This document shows, one piece after another, positions 25,882 through 34,883 of a stretch of DNA of 64,000 nt. Position numbers and translations under genes: made by a program. Under the pieces are notes generated by a model, which saw only the letters and a program-made list of their open reading frames with translations, had not been told where the DNA came from and ran no database searches. The stretch spans positions 3,806,501-3,870,500 of the forward strand of contig NC_014376.1 in assembly GCF_000144625.1 (NCBI RefSeq), written 5' to 3'. Source of the DNA: [Clostridium] saccharolyticum WM1. Lineage in GTDB: Bacteria; Bacillota; Clostridia; Lachnospirales; Lachnospiraceae. The first letter of the stretch is position 1. Each line of letters starts with the position of its first letter.

Positions 25882-26751
25882 CTAAACCTCCATTTCCTCT
25901 AAATCTTCCATCAAGTCCTCATAGCCTTTATACCTCGTCACGGTATCGGACACTTCCTGCAAATCATCCACCATATCCTGATGGGTTTTAGGCAGGCTTT
26001 GGGACGCAATCTCCTTTACCATATCCGAAAAGCTGCCCAAGAAGCCCCAGCAGCTATCGGTTTCCTCACCATTTTCATAAAGGCGGAAGCCGTAGCACTG
26101 ACCGGAGAGATAGTAGTCATAACATTCCACCTCGGATTTCAAAAGCGCGTTGGCTTTCTCGTAGCTCTCCGGCGTCAGGCTGCCGTATTCCTTTTCAATA
26201 TCCTCCGGTGTGGCGTAAATCCAGCCTACCTGACCGGAATCCCATTCGGCGTGCTGCGACCTTCTGATAAAAGAGCTGACCGACATACTGAGCATGGAGT
26301 GGTCGTACAGGTTCAGGGGCAGAATGATGTTTCTCTCCACAGCCAGCGTATAGAGGTCAGCGTTTGACAGGGCGTCCACAAGGCTTTCAAAAATCTCCTG
26401 CCGATTTACTTCCAGCCTGCCCTCAATAGAAGCCTCGTGATACCATTTCTTAAAATAGGTATCATAGCTGCTGATTTCCCAGCTTGCCGCCGAACGGTCA
26501 TATTCCAGCTTCACCTTGTCTGTCTTGCCGGATTTCACATAGGCAATGAGGGTATCGGGCGAAACACTGTCACGCACCAAAGTCTTTAGCAAATCGTTGG
26601 TGTCCTCGAAATTATGCTGATCGCCAAGGTTATACCGGCTGTGCCAGCAAATCATATGCCCGAAATTATCGTAGTCGGTGCGGGGGTTCAGCGGTTCATC
26701 ATCCATCATAATTTGCAGAAGATAGGGCGCTTTATAGGCTACCATACTCAT
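25882..26751 (-). CDS. Conserved mobile-element protein, unknown function
   Basis: 289 aa from ATG 26751 (GGAGG before it; the longer frame reaches into cpaF). It is soluble, acidic and rich in aromatics. Characteristic segments are NLYDHSMLSMS, WDSGQVGWIYATPEDI and a later ECYDYYLSGQCYGFRLYENGEETDSCWGF. I know these segments from uncharacterised proteins of phages and conjugative elements, but no function is established. It is wedged between cpaF and tadB with close spacing, so it is co-transcribed with the pilus genes. Confidence 0.7.
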   Translation of the reverse strand: MSMVAYKAPYLLQIMMDDEPLNPRTDYDNFGHMICWHSRYNLGDQHNFEDTNDLLKTLVRDSVSPDTLIAYVKSGKTDKVKLEYDRSAASWEISSYDTYFKKWYHEASIEGRLEVNRQEIFESLVDALSNADLYTLAVERNIILPLNLYDHSMLSMSVSSFIRRSQHAEWDSGQVGWIYATPEDIEKEYGSLTPESYEKANALLKSEVECYDYYLSGQCYGFRLYENGEETDSCWGFLGSFSDMVKEIASQSLPKTHQDMVDDLQEVSDTVTRYKGYEDLMEDLEEMEV

Positions 26752-26765
26752 CAAATGCACCTCCC

Positions 26766-28121
26766 TTACGCACTTAAAAGCCGCTGCTGTAATTTCAGCG
26801 GCATACCATTCTCTCGGAGCCGCTTGCACAGGCTCTCAGACGGTTCGTGAACCTTTTCATAGTGACCGATGATTTTGGGCTTTCCATTCTCCGTGAGTGT
26901 ATCGGTAATATTGAAGCGGTACAGGGTACGCATCATGGGCGCGCCCGCCTTTACACTCACACATTCGGCAATCTCCATCAGGCGGCGGCTGTTGTCCTCC
27001 AGCTTCTTGGCAAAGGCCACCACGGGAAAGCCCCTTGTGGCAAGTCCCATCAAGGTAGCGTCATCCATGGAGCTGCTTTCTTTGCACAGCGCCGCCATGC
27101 GGTAATAGGTATCCTCGCAGCCGTTGGCGTGAATGGTGGTCAGGGAGGTATGGCCGGTGTTTGCCGCTTTAATGGCTTGCAGGCTTTCCTCGCTTTTCAT
27201 TTCCGCCACCACAAGAAAATCAGGGTGCATGGTAAGGGCAAGCTCCAAGAGCTTCACCATGGACACCACCTGTTTGGGATCGTCGGACTCCTTGGTAATG
27301 AAGTGAATGACATTATTAAGGACCCTGCCCAATTCATCACGCTTTACGCTGTCAAACTCACGGCAGCCTTTTTCAATGGTAATCAGGCGCTTGTCGTTGG
27401 GTATCTGATCGAGTATCCAGCTCATCAGCGTCGTTTTGCCGGAGGAAGTCGCCCCGGTCATGCACATGGAAACGCCATAATTAAAAAACACCGAAAGCAT
27501 ATCCAGCATTTCGGCGGTGGCAGTTCCATAGCTGACAAATTCCTCTTTTTTGAGCTTTCGGGGGTTGACGATACGGATAGACACGGACAGCCCCTTGTCC
27601 TCGTCCACAATGCCGGGGGATGTGGCGGTAATACGGATTTTATTGGAAAGATGGCCAATCACATAGGGCTTGGCATTATCCAGTATCATGCCGGACTTGT
27701 GCAGCATACGCTTGATGACATCAAGGGCGTGCTGGGGTGAGGTAAAGGACTCCTTGGTGGGGAGTACCTCGCCGCTTGCATAGATGACCTTCACATCGTC
27801 CCATTGGTTGATGTTCACTTCCTCTACATCATCACGATAGAGGTACTTAGAGAGAAAGGAAAAGCCGGTCATTTCTCCATACAGGAGTTCGGCAAGCTCC
27901 TCCGGTTCCGTGCCGTCCACGCCGAGCTGCTTTTCCTCAAGATATTTGCGGATGTAGCTGCCGATCAGCGTCCGGCTCTGCTCCGGGTCATCTTTTAACT
28001 GGTCTGCATAGTTCTTGGTGATGTACTCCTGCACATCCTTCAAGACCTCGGCAAAGGGGCGCAGGCGGATTTCTCCGCCCATCAATCCCGCATTGTTATG
28101 AATATTTAAGACATTTTGCAA
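26766..28121 (-). CDS. cpaF: CpaF/TadA-type secretion ATPase
   Basis: 451 aa from TTG 28121 (GGAGG, 7 bases). The N-terminal domain is followed by the VirB11/GspE ATPase core. Walker A GATSSGKTT is at 223-231, an Asp/His box region EVNINQWDDVKVIYASGE lies upstream, and TIHANGCEDTYYRMAAL carries the His box. It powers Tad pilus assembly and is the hexameric motor for TadB/TadC. It overlaps the XF1762-like gene by 16 bases. Confidence 0.92.
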   Translation of the reverse strand: MQNVLNIHNNAGLMGGEIRLRPFAEVLKDVQEYITKNYADQLKDDPEQSRTLIGSYIRKYLEEKQLGVDGTEPEELAELLYGEMTGFSFLSKYLYRDDVEEVNINQWDDVKVIYASGEVLPTKESFTSPQHALDVIKRMLHKSGMILDNAKPYVIGHLSNKIRITATSPGIVDEDKGLSVSIRIVNPRKLKKEEFVSYGTATAEMLDMLSVFFNYGVSMCMTGATSSGKTTLMSWILDQIPNDKRLITIEKGCREFDSVKRDELGRVLNNVIHFITKESDDPKQVVSMVKLLELALTMHPDFLVVAEMKSEESLQAIKAANTGHTSLTTIHANGCEDTYYRMAALCKESSSMDDATLMGLATRGFPVVAFAKKLEDNSRRLMEIAECVSVKAGAPMMRTLYRFNITDTLTENGKPKIIGHYEKVHEPSESLCKRLRENGMPLKLQQRLLSA

Positions 28122-28579
28122 TTTACGTCCTCCCTTCGATTCAGGATGATTTCATATAAATGTTTCGGGCAGACCGGAGCCTTATCGGTTCTCGGTCTGC
28201 CCGGTTGGTTCCAGCTTCCGCCTTTATTGGTGTAGCAATAGGAAAAGCCGCTTGCCAAAAGGCTTTTTCCGGTTTCTCCATCCAAAATATAAGTGATGAG
28301 CCTGCCATAACCCAATGCCCTCGCCGCACGGCGGCAGGCTCCGTACAGTTTGGAGCAGGCATTGCGTGTTCCGTCCGTACAAAGCCGCAGTACCTCCACG
28401 GTCATGTGCTGGTCAATGCGGCGTGATCGAGGTCTGCCTACAATGGCAACACCGCAGAGCCTGTAATTTTCATAGCAGGCAAGAGAAAAGCGGTGTCCTC
28501 TTACGGCTTTATGGTGGCGGTGGTGCTGCGTCACATAGGCATTGGCGTCCTTTAGCTCTATATGCCCGGTGGAGAGCAT
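28106..28579 (-). CDS. GNAT-like protein, XF1762 family
   Basis: 157 aa from ATG 28579, overlapping the TadZ-like stop. It begins with an N-terminal ELKDANAYVTQHHRHHKA, rich in His. Then come an acyl-CoA-fold pattern, GVAIVGRPRSR, and VLRLCTDGTRNACSKLYGACRRAARALGYGRLITY, where the loop before the helix would hold CoA. The family (recalled as XF1762) occurs in many phages and mobile elements; its substrate is unknown. Confidence 0.75.
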   Translation of the reverse strand: MLSTGHIELKDANAYVTQHHRHHKAVRGHRFSLACYENYRLCGVAIVGRPRSRRIDQHMTVEVLRLCTDGTRNACSKLYGACRRAARALGYGRLITYILDGETGKSLLASGFSYCYTNKGGSWNQPGRPRTDKAPVCPKHLYEIILNRREDVNCKMS

Positions 28580-29430
28580 CAAAACTCCCCCCGGCCTTTG
28601 GCGAAGGGAAGTCGAAAGGCTATCTTGCTCTTTGCTTTTTTGGGGGATTGTGATGCCGGGGCAGCTTCAGATGTGACCTTGGGTTTGGATTTCTCCGGCT
28701 GTATCCCCAAAATTCGTTGGATTGCCGCCGAATACCCTGCGCTTTCCGTCTGTGTCAGTGGCATCAGCAGGGCAAGTTCGTCAAACTGCTGTTCCAGCTC
28801 AGGTGCATAGGGCAGCACAAAATCCGCGCCGCCGAGCTGTTGTGCCGCAGCCTCCCAATCCTGTCCTGTTTTGAGATTTCCGATAACGGTGCTATGGGTA
28901 TCCTTACGGAACCGGCTGTCCGCCAGCATGGGATTGTGGGTCAGATAATAGGAAACACCTTTCAGGTTGGCGGTTCCCAGCTTCAGCACCCTGTCCGCCA
29001 GTTCAATGGCTACGATGGATGCCGGGTCTGCTTCAAAGGTTGATGTGCAGTCAACGATGATGTAATCTGCCAGATAGCGGAGCAGGACAAAAAACTCCAC
29101 TGCTTTTTCCCTTGTGATCTGCGGATAGTGCATCAGGCTTTCTCCTGCGCAATACCCCAGCAGACTGATATAATCGCTTTTTTCCGTAGGCACACAGGCG
29201 TTCAGGATAGTGGTCTGTGTAAGCGCAGGAGCCGTCAAAAGGTTTCCCAGCGAGGTATCATGCGGAACATGGGCGGGAAGTACGGCAGGGATCACCGGCG
29301 TAAAGGGGTCGCAAAATACCACAATCACATTCTTCTTCGCCGCCGAAAGCGCAAGGGCAAGTTTTAGGGCAGCGGTGGTTTTACCGCTGCCCTGACTTCC
29401 CATGACGGCAATTACTTTGCTTTCTTCCAT
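28579..29430 (-). CDS. TadZ/CpaE-like P-loop ATPase
   Basis: 283 aa. Walker A GSQGSGKTT is at 11-19, DYIIVDCTS is the Walker B strand, and CDPFTPVIPAVLP follows the switch region. A basic C-terminal tail (PKKAKSKIAFRLPFAKGRGEF) ends the protein. In Tad loci a ParA-like ATPase at this position between cpaB and cpaF localises the pilus machine. Here it lacks the receiver-like N-domain of CpaE. The protein at 15656 could be a second such factor. Confidence 0.75.
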   Translation of the reverse strand: MEESKVIAVMGSQGSGKTTAALKLALALSAAKKNVIVVFCDPFTPVIPAVLPAHVPHDTSLGNLLTAPALTQTTILNACVPTEKSDYISLLGYCAGESLMHYPQITREKAVEFFVLLRYLADYIIVDCTSTFEADPASIVAIELADRVLKLGTANLKGVSYYLTHNPMLADSRFRKDTHSTVIGNLKTGQDWEAAAQQLGGADFVLPYAPELEQQFDELALLMPLTQTESAGYSAAIQRILGIQPEKSKPKVTSEAAPASQSPKKAKSKIAFRLPFAKGRGEF

Positions 29431-29448
29431 GGTTTTGGCCTCCCTTTC

Positions 29449-30300
29449 TTAGTCCTGTGTATCTGGAATATTGCCGTTTGCAGACACACCCCCGGCCACA
29501 CTGTCGGGAGCCGGTGCCCCGGTGCTGTCATTATTTTCGGTTTCATAGGTTAAGCCCTCGCTTTTTACAGGATACAGGGCCTCCAGCAGCTTGGCTTGCT
29601 CGGTCAAAAACTTCTGTGCGTTCTCAGCACCGCCACGATAGACCAGGGCGGCGTGAAGTTTTCCCGTCTGCTCAAGCTCCGCAAGAAGCCTTGCCTGCTG
29701 CGGTGTGACAAGAACGGTGATGGTGCTGGCAAGCTCGGTATCCTCGTTGTCCTTGGGTTGCTCTTGAATATTGCGGTCGTTGCCGCTGCTGTCGGTGGTG
29801 GCGATAATCTCAACATATTGCAATTCATCAAGGATAAGGGTTTTTCGGGCCTCGCCCACATCACTGGCAATCAGGGAGACAATATCCCCACGCTCCAGCT
29901 TGCCGGACAAACCGGCCGCAAAGCTCTTGATGGTGACGGAAATAGCTCTATTCGTGCCGTCCAGTCCGCTGAGATATTCATTTTTTAGTTGGGGCGTATC
30001 GGAGAGCTTGCTTTTCAAAATGTAATCGCCTTTGTAGAGGTCGGCATTGGCGAATTTGCCGATGACATCCTCTTTTTTATAGATCACATCAGAGGGCAGA
30101 TTGTAGCCGCCGGTTTCCACGGCGGTAATCATGCCTGCCGTAATTTCATCGCCTTTTTTAATTTCAGTGGTGACACGCACCAGCTCCACTTTGGACTGGA
30201 GCGCATTATTGAACATGGGTGTCAAGCCGAAGCAAATGATGAGGGCTGTGATAATGCACAGCAGCCCCACCACAATTCTGTTTTTAAGTAAATCTTTCAT
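29449..30300 (-). CDS. cpaB: CpaB/RcpC-like SAF-domain pilus protein
   Basis: 283 aa from ATG 30300; the ATG six codons earlier has no ribosome site. An N-terminal membrane anchor (about 8-28) is followed by an SAF domain (~38-105, VRVTTEIKKGDEITAGMITAVETGG, with KGDYILKSKL) and a C-terminal RcpC-like domain with TITVLVTPQQARLLAELEQTGKLHAALVYRG. It is thought to act at the envelope in Tad pilus assembly. The tail is P/D/S-rich. Confidence 0.85.
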   Translation of the reverse strand: MKDLLKNRIVVGLLCIITALIICFGLTPMFNNALQSKVELVRVTTEIKKGDEITAGMITAVETGGYNLPSDVIYKKEDVIGKFANADLYKGDYILKSKLSDTPQLKNEYLSGLDGTNRAISVTIKSFAAGLSGKLERGDIVSLIASDVGEARKTLILDELQYVEIIATTDSSGNDRNIQEQPKDNEDTELASTITVLVTPQQARLLAELEQTGKLHAALVYRGGAENAQKFLTEQAKLLEALYPVKSEGLTYETENNDSTGAPAPDSVAGGVSANGNIPDTQD

Positions 30301-30325
30301 ATTGTTGTTATCCTCCATATCGTTA

Positions 30326-30892
30326 TTAAGTTGGGAAAAGGGTCAGGAATGCCCCGAAAGCTAAAAACGGCGCAAGGGGCAGGCTTTTTTGCTCCCTGCA
30401 AAATGCACGGTTCCAAAGCAGGGCGATTGCAAGCCCCCATATCATCATCCAGATACCGCCTGTTACGCCGAGGGAAAAGCCGCTGGCGGCCATGAGCTTT
30501 ACATCACCGCCGCCGATTTTTTCCGTTTTCAGTGCGGCAATCAGGAATGGCAAGGGGACGATTAGAAAACCCAAAAGCGCAGGCAGGGGCTGAAAGTGAA
30601 TCAGCCCTGCCATGGCAATCATCAAATGCAGACAGTCGGGGATTTCATAGGTCATAAGGTCAAAGACCCCGGCCACCATCAGGACCTGGCACAGCAGGAC
30701 ACAGCGCAGAGCCGTTGGGGTAAATCCGTACAAGCAGAGAAAAACCGCCGTCACAGTCATACTGAGAACGGCGGTTTTCGGTGCGGATTGCTTTAGTATT
30801 CTGCTGATGGCCATGTCGCACAGGCTTCCTGCAAACAGGGCAAGGAGCAGGCAGGCAAGAAAAAGACTCCAGCCGTCAGCGTTCCAGTTCAT
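30326..30892 (-). CDS. cpaA: A24-type prepilin peptidase (CpaA/TadV)
   Basis: 188 aa, five or six membrane segments. The two catalytic Asp motifs are visible: FDLMTYEIPD (first) and GGGDVKLMAA (second). It cleaves the leader of pilin-type precursors, here probably the TadE-like (23091) and DUF4320 (23642) proteins. It lacks the N-terminal methylase domain of PilD, as usual for TadV/CpaA. It is the 5'-most Tad gene and overlaps the helical protein gene by 17 bp. Confidence 0.88.
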   Translation of the reverse strand: MNWNADGWSLFLACLLLALFAGSLCDMAISRILKQSAPKTAVLSMTVTAVFLCLYGFTPTALRCVLLCQVLMVAGVFDLMTYEIPDCLHLMIAMAGLIHFQPLPALLGFLIVPLPFLIAALKTEKIGGGDVKLMAASGFSLGVTGGIWMMIWGLAIALLWNRAFCREQKSLPLAPFLAFGAFLTLFPT

Positions 30893-31667
30893 CGGTCTGC
30901 TCCTGCATTTTCTGCTTCTGTGCTAAGATTGTCGTGCGCGCATTGGCCATTCCTAAGATAATTCGGTCGAGAGTTTCCTTGTCGGTAGCTTTTTCTCCAA
31001 AGCAGACCAGACAACGGTAAGTAGATGTAAGCGGATCATCTAATCTACTCATAGCCTGTAGTTGTGTATCCGTGAAGCGATTAAATTCTTTCATATGCTG
31101 ATACAGGACGGTAATCAAGTGTTCAAACTCGATGTTCGGCTTACCCCGGATTTCCTCATAGCGTTTCAGGTACTCCTGACAATCTGCGTAGTCATTCTTC
31201 AGCTTGTCATCATACTCACTTTGCCAGTATTCTCTTTGTATAAGCCTCGGTTCTTCTTCCTGCTGATAGCTGGTGATCCGCTGTACCATGGCACGGTAGT
31301 TTTCTGCCCGTTCCATTTCATCCATGGGCAGCGCGTCCCATTGTGCCAATACTTCTCCGATATGCTGTTTGGTATCCAGAATAAAACGGTCGAAATATTC
31401 TATTAGGCCGTCCCACAGGAAACCGCCATTTTCCTTAATCTGCTCACAGGCTGCCGTCAAGGGTCTGCCATAAAACAAAAGAGCCTCCACATCGGAATAA
31501 CATCCCGAAAGTGAGGACTCCATATGGGTCAGAAGCTGCCTTGCCGTAGTAATCATTTCCGCCAGTTCTTCCACATCGCCGTCCATAAAATTGGCGGTTC
31601 GTACCATTTCATTGTAATCGTCATGAGCTTTAGAAAGAAGCAGCGAAAGCCGTTCTTCAAATGCCAT
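30876..31667 (-). CDS. Helical ICE protein of unknown function
   Basis: 263 aa from ATG 31667 (GGAGGG). It is soluble and almost wholly alpha-helical, with many Glu/Gln/Arg heptad-like stretches (EYWQSEYDDKLKNDYADCQEYLKRYEE) and a C-terminal KQKMQEQTDELER. No motif is recognised. It lies between the methylase genes and the prepilin peptidase gene and overlaps the latter by 17 bp. Confidence 0.65.
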   Translation of the reverse strand: MAFEERLSLLLSKAHDDYNEMVRTANFMDGDVEELAEMITTARQLLTHMESSLSGCYSDVEALLFYGRPLTAACEQIKENGGFLWDGLIEYFDRFILDTKQHIGEVLAQWDALPMDEMERAENYRAMVQRITSYQQEEEPRLIQREYWQSEYDDKLKNDYADCQEYLKRYEEIRGKPNIEFEHLITVLYQHMKEFNRFTDTQLQAMSRLDDPLTSTYRCLVCFGEKATDKETLDRIILGMANARTTILAQKQKMQEQTDELER

Positions 31668-31668
31668 A

Positions 31669-32243
31669 TCATCCCTCCATTTCTTTGACTTGCTTAATAG
31701 CTTCCCGTATATCAAGGCCGTCGATTTCATCGCCAAGGCACACCCAGCCGTCATACTGCTGCCTCGCAAACAGCTCTGCACGGGGAACATCCCCCATAAG
31801 CTGTTTAATACGGCGGCGCACCTCATCCGGTTTCTTACTATGGTATTCCACCGGCGTATCTACAATGCAGTGAACCGCTTTGGATAAGCGTTTCGGCTTG
31901 CCCCTCGATGCGATCAGGCACAGTTCGGGGTTGGCTCTCGTCCAAAAGCCAAGTCCCCAAAACCATTTTTCTGCTGTTTTTTGCACCGCTTGACCCAGCA
32001 AAAGCCGAGGGTTTTGTAAGTAAACCCCCAACGCTCAATGGCTTTCAGCCCCTCCAGCAGACAAGGGAATGTCACCCACAGAAACAGCACACAGTCCTTA
32101 TCTGCAATCCCTGCCACATCAAGGTTAAAAATATCCTCGGCGCTCATGGTATGGTAATGGTTTTCGGCGCTGCGCCCCTGTCCCTTTTGGGAATAAACCT
32201 TATAAGACCACGGTGGGTCTACATAAAGAACAGAAAACCTCAT
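31669..32243 (-). pseudogene. MT-A70 family adenine methyltransferase, frameshifted
   Basis: Frame 1 (from ATG 32243) gives YVDPPWSYKVYSQKGQGRSAENHYHTM with the DPPW catalytic motif, then FLWVTFPCLLEGLKAIERWGFTYKTLGFCWVKRCKK. The rest of the domain (TAEKWFWGLGFWTRANPELC to the stop at 31669) is in another frame. The frames join at a run of six A (31977-31982 in complement); one A more would restore the protein, about 191 aa. The most likely explanation is a single-base deletion or sequencing error in the A-run. A -1 slip on the run is conceivable. Intact relatives methylate adenine N6 in DNA of mobile elements. Confidence 0.8.
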
Positions 32244-33946
32244 AGGCAGCCACCCGGCAGGCGCACCCCAATCTCATAGACAATATTGACCGTAACGGCA
32301 TTTCCAGCCTGTCGGTAAAGCTGGGCATCGCTGATGCCTGCCGCTTTTGCACGTTCAAACAGGTAGTCCTCAAAGGCTTGCAGCCGCCAGCACTCTCTCG
32401 GCGTCAGCCTGCGGATACGGCAGCATAGGAGAACGCCCATGCTCCCGCCTGTCATCAGGGTTTGGGAACACTGGCGGCCGACACGCCCTCTGCTCCTATG
32501 GCTGTTGGGATAGGCCAGATTGATTCCGTCGCCGGGATACGCCATTGTGCAGCCGTCTTTTTTATCCTCTCTGATAGGCAGACCGTCTTTCCACCCCTCA
32601 CAGCAGCACAGCAGGATGCCGTGCTGATCCTGCGTTGTCAGTGTAAAGCTGGGTTCTCCCGGCTCTTTGAACCGTCTGCCGTTCTGCCGCTTTTCCATGC
32701 GGTCGGGAGTGATAACTGCCATCACGCAGTCCGGGTGTCCGTGGCATAAAAAGACACCGGAGGTTTCCCCCCGGTGGTTGCCAATGCCTGAATATTGCCT
32801 TGCCCGGATACACCGGGCGTTTTGCGTCAGCTCCGCATCCTCATTCATATCAATAAAAGCGGCACAAGTATGGATTTGTGCAGGAACGGCGACATTTAAT
32901 CCCTCTCCCTTATTCGTCGTGAGTGTTGGTGAAAGGCCTTGCGTACCGTATACGTTTCCATTCATACCATTGCCGCTCGGATTGGTATTGCCCAAGCAGA
33001 CAATACCTCCCGCATGATCGCTCTGCTTGATATCTTGATTGAAGGCGGTGAACGCCGCACAGGGTGCAATCTCTGACAGCACAGCATTTTGATCCTGATT
33101 GCGGTTTAGACCACGGGTGTCGCTGGCGGTCAGGGTATGGGCCTGATTGATAGCCTCGATAATTCCTTCTTTGCGGTTGACGGACACGGCATAAAGCCCT
33201 GTACGTCCGGCAAAACCGCCGCCCTCCGCTGTCAGAGTCACGGAAACACCGTTTATGTCGTAGACCCGTTTTCCTTGGCTTCCGCCGATAAGCTGCTTAA
33301 CAGGCGCCGTGTTTGCTCCGCCGATAGGAAATACCTTTCGTCCACGGATTCCTCCAAAATGTCCAACAAGGTACACTCGCTCCCTGTGCTGGGGAACGCC
33401 GAAATGCTTTGAATTGACGGCCTGCCATTCGCAGTCATACCCAGCTTCCCATAGTTCAGCGAGAACGGTGGTAAATGCCCCGCCATTCTCGCTTGACAGC
33501 AGATGCTTAACATTCTCAACGATAAGCCGCTGGGGTCGATTTTCGGGACTCGCGCTTTTGAGCAGGCCAACGACTGTAAAAAACAGTCCGCTTCGGCTTC
33601 CTCTAAGACCTTCCATGCGTCCTGCGATGGAAATGTCAGTGCAAGGAAATCCAAAAGTCCAGATTTCAGCTTTTGGAATTTCTCCTGCTCGGATTTGTTT
33701 AATGTCTTTGGCGTACCATTCGCCTGTGCAGTTTTTCCCATCACAGTTTTTTCTCACCTCCGGTTTACACATCATAGAAAAATTAGAGCCTGCATCTTCC
33801 CGATAAGGACAAGGTGCAAGCTCGTACATTGCCATATAGCTTTTATTTGCATATTTATCAATTTCGACATGACCGACACAGGTATGTCCGCTTCTTTCGA
33901 GACCTCTACGGAATCCGCCGATTCCTGCAAAAAGGTCAAGAAACGT
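32240..33946 (-). CDS. C5-cytosine DNA methyltransferase
   Basis: 568 aa if the start is TTG 33946 (GGAGG, 7 bases; the frame reaches ATG 33976). Motifs in order: I FLDLFAGIGGFRRGLE, IV GFPCTDIS with the catalytic Cys, VI IVENVK, VIII QHRERVYLVG. A long target-recognition region carries repeated SxTLTxxxGGG/EG units. IX is RRLTPRECWRLQAF and X is QAGNAVTVNIV. No restriction endonuclease is nearby, so it is probably an orphan, protecting the ICE from host restriction after transfer. Confidence 0.92.
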   Translation of the reverse strand, partial: TFLDLFAGIGGFRRGLERSGHTCVGHVEIDKYANKSYMAMYELAPCPYREDAGSNFSMMCKPEVRKNCDGKNCTGEWYAKDIKQIRAGEIPKAEIWTFGFPCTDISIAGRMEGLRGSRSGLFFTVVGLLKSASPENRPQRLIVENVKHLLSSENGGAFTTVLAELWEAGYDCEWQAVNSKHFGVPQHRERVYLVGHFGGIRGRKVFPIGGANTAPVKQLIGGSQGKRVYDINGVSVTLTAEGGGFAGRTGLYAVSVNRKEGIIEAINQAHTLTASDTRGLNRNQDQNAVLSEIAPCAAFTAFNQDIKQSDHAGGIVCLGNTNPSGNGMNGNVYGTQGLSPTLTTNKGEGLNVAVPAQIHTCAAFIDMNEDAELTQNARCIRARQYSGIGNHRGETSGVFLCHGHPDCVMAVITPDRMEKRQNGRRFKEPGEPSFTLTTQDQHGILLCCCEGWKDGLPIREDKKDGCTMAYPGDGINLAYPNSHRSRGRVGRQCSQTLMTGGSMGVLLCCRIRRLTPRECWRLQAFEDYLFERAKAAGISDAQLYRQAGNAVTVNIVYEIGVRLPGGCL

Positions 33947-33960
33947 CAAAATGCTTCCTC

Positions 33961-34284
33961 CTATCTCATACCCCATTCATCCTGCATACGGTAGGGGTAA
34001 ATCTGCTGGCTGCGCCGAAACCGGAGCATATCCCCGATTTGGTCAACCACGCTTTGATTGTTCTGGTCTTTGGTACACATCATCACCGAACCGAAAATGC
34101 CGGACAGGACTGCCACTACGGTCAGCGCCACATTTCCGGCAATCAGCCACAAAAGAGCCGCCACAGCACCGCCGAACAAAGAGCCGATGATGCTCTGAAA
34201 AAGCTCCCTTTTTCCGAAGCCGTTAAACAGTTCATTTTCGGCTTTTACGCCGGTGGGAATGTACAGATTGATATCGTTTAACAC
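33961..34284 (-). CDS. PrgI-family membrane protein of the conjugation apparatus
   Basis: 107 aa from GTG 34284 (AAGGAGG). The N-terminal DINLYIPTGVKAENELFNGFGKREL is typical of PrgI. Two membrane helices follow (about 43-62 and 67-82), with a C-terminal FRRSQQIYPY. PrgI-type proteins are VirB3-like partners of the VirB4 ATPase at the membrane. Here the gene is about 13 kb from virB4, separated by the Tad block. Confidence 0.8.
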   Translation of the reverse strand: MLNDINLYIPTGVKAENELFNGFGKRELFQSIIGSLFGGAVAALLWLIAGNVALTVVAVLSGIFGSVMMCTKDQNNQSVVDQIGDMLRFRRSQQIYPYRMQDEWGMR

Positions 34285-34321
34285 ATAGAGAACCTCCTTC
34301 ACGAAAAATTCATTTATAAAA

Positions 34322-34360
34322 ACAGCACTCTCAAAGTCAAAAATACTTTGAGAGTGCTGT
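34322..34360 (-). terminator. Strong hairpin terminator of the orphan gene
   Basis: Perfect 16-base arms (34322-34337, 34345-34360) with a 7-base loop are followed on the minus strand by TTTTT. It ends the 34372 gene before PrgI. Confidence 0.9.
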
Positions 34361-34371
34361 GAGGGTATAAC

Positions 34372-34833
34372 TTAGTCTATCACTTCTTCGACATTAAAAA
34401 GTAAGGCTTTAATCTTCCGTTGTAATTCCAAGTTTGCGTTTGTTTGCAATTCCCCGCAGAATAAATCAATTATCTTTTTTAACGTATCACATGACGATAT
34501 TCGATCTATATCGCTGGGGGGAATGCTTGTTTGCACTGACTGAAATACACGCCCATTGTTAATTGTGCCAGCAAGAGCCGGTGATAGTTCGAGTAACAGT
34601 CGTGTGAACTTTGCCAACGCTTTACTAGGAACATCAAGTTGTACTGGGGACTCAATTTTTATTTCGAGAACCTTCTGCTCAACGCTAAATGTTAGACTTT
34701 TTTTGTTGCGGACTGTTTTCAACGCATGGTACTTGTCGATTGCTTTCTGGATTTCTGATTTGATAGTTCTTAAATCAAACTCCTCTCTTTTTTTGTCATT
34801 TGCAATTTCTAGTTTCACAATATAGTTATACAT
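34372..34833 (-). CDS. Orphan AT-rich hypothetical protein (self-contained cassette)
   Basis: 153 aa. No known motif is recognised. It is mostly polar, with a basic helical N-terminus (NDKKREEFDLRTIKSEIQKAIDKYHALKT), a beta-rich centre and a helical C-terminus. It has its own promoter (34884-34913) and a strong terminator, and base composition is clearly more AT-rich than the conjugation genes either side. That suggests late insertion as a cargo unit. A defence, immunity or regulatory role is possible but unsupported. Confidence 0.6.
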   Translation of the reverse strand: MYNYIVKLEIANDKKREEFDLRTIKSEIQKAIDKYHALKTVRNKKSLTFSVEQKVLEIKIESPVQLDVPSKALAKFTRLLLELSPALAGTINNGRVFQSVQTSIPPSDIDRISSCDTLKKIIDLFCGELQTNANLELQRKIKALLFNVEEVID

Positions 34834-34883
34834 ACTTCAATCTTCCTCCTTCGACGAACAAATTATTTTTTGTTTGCTATGTT

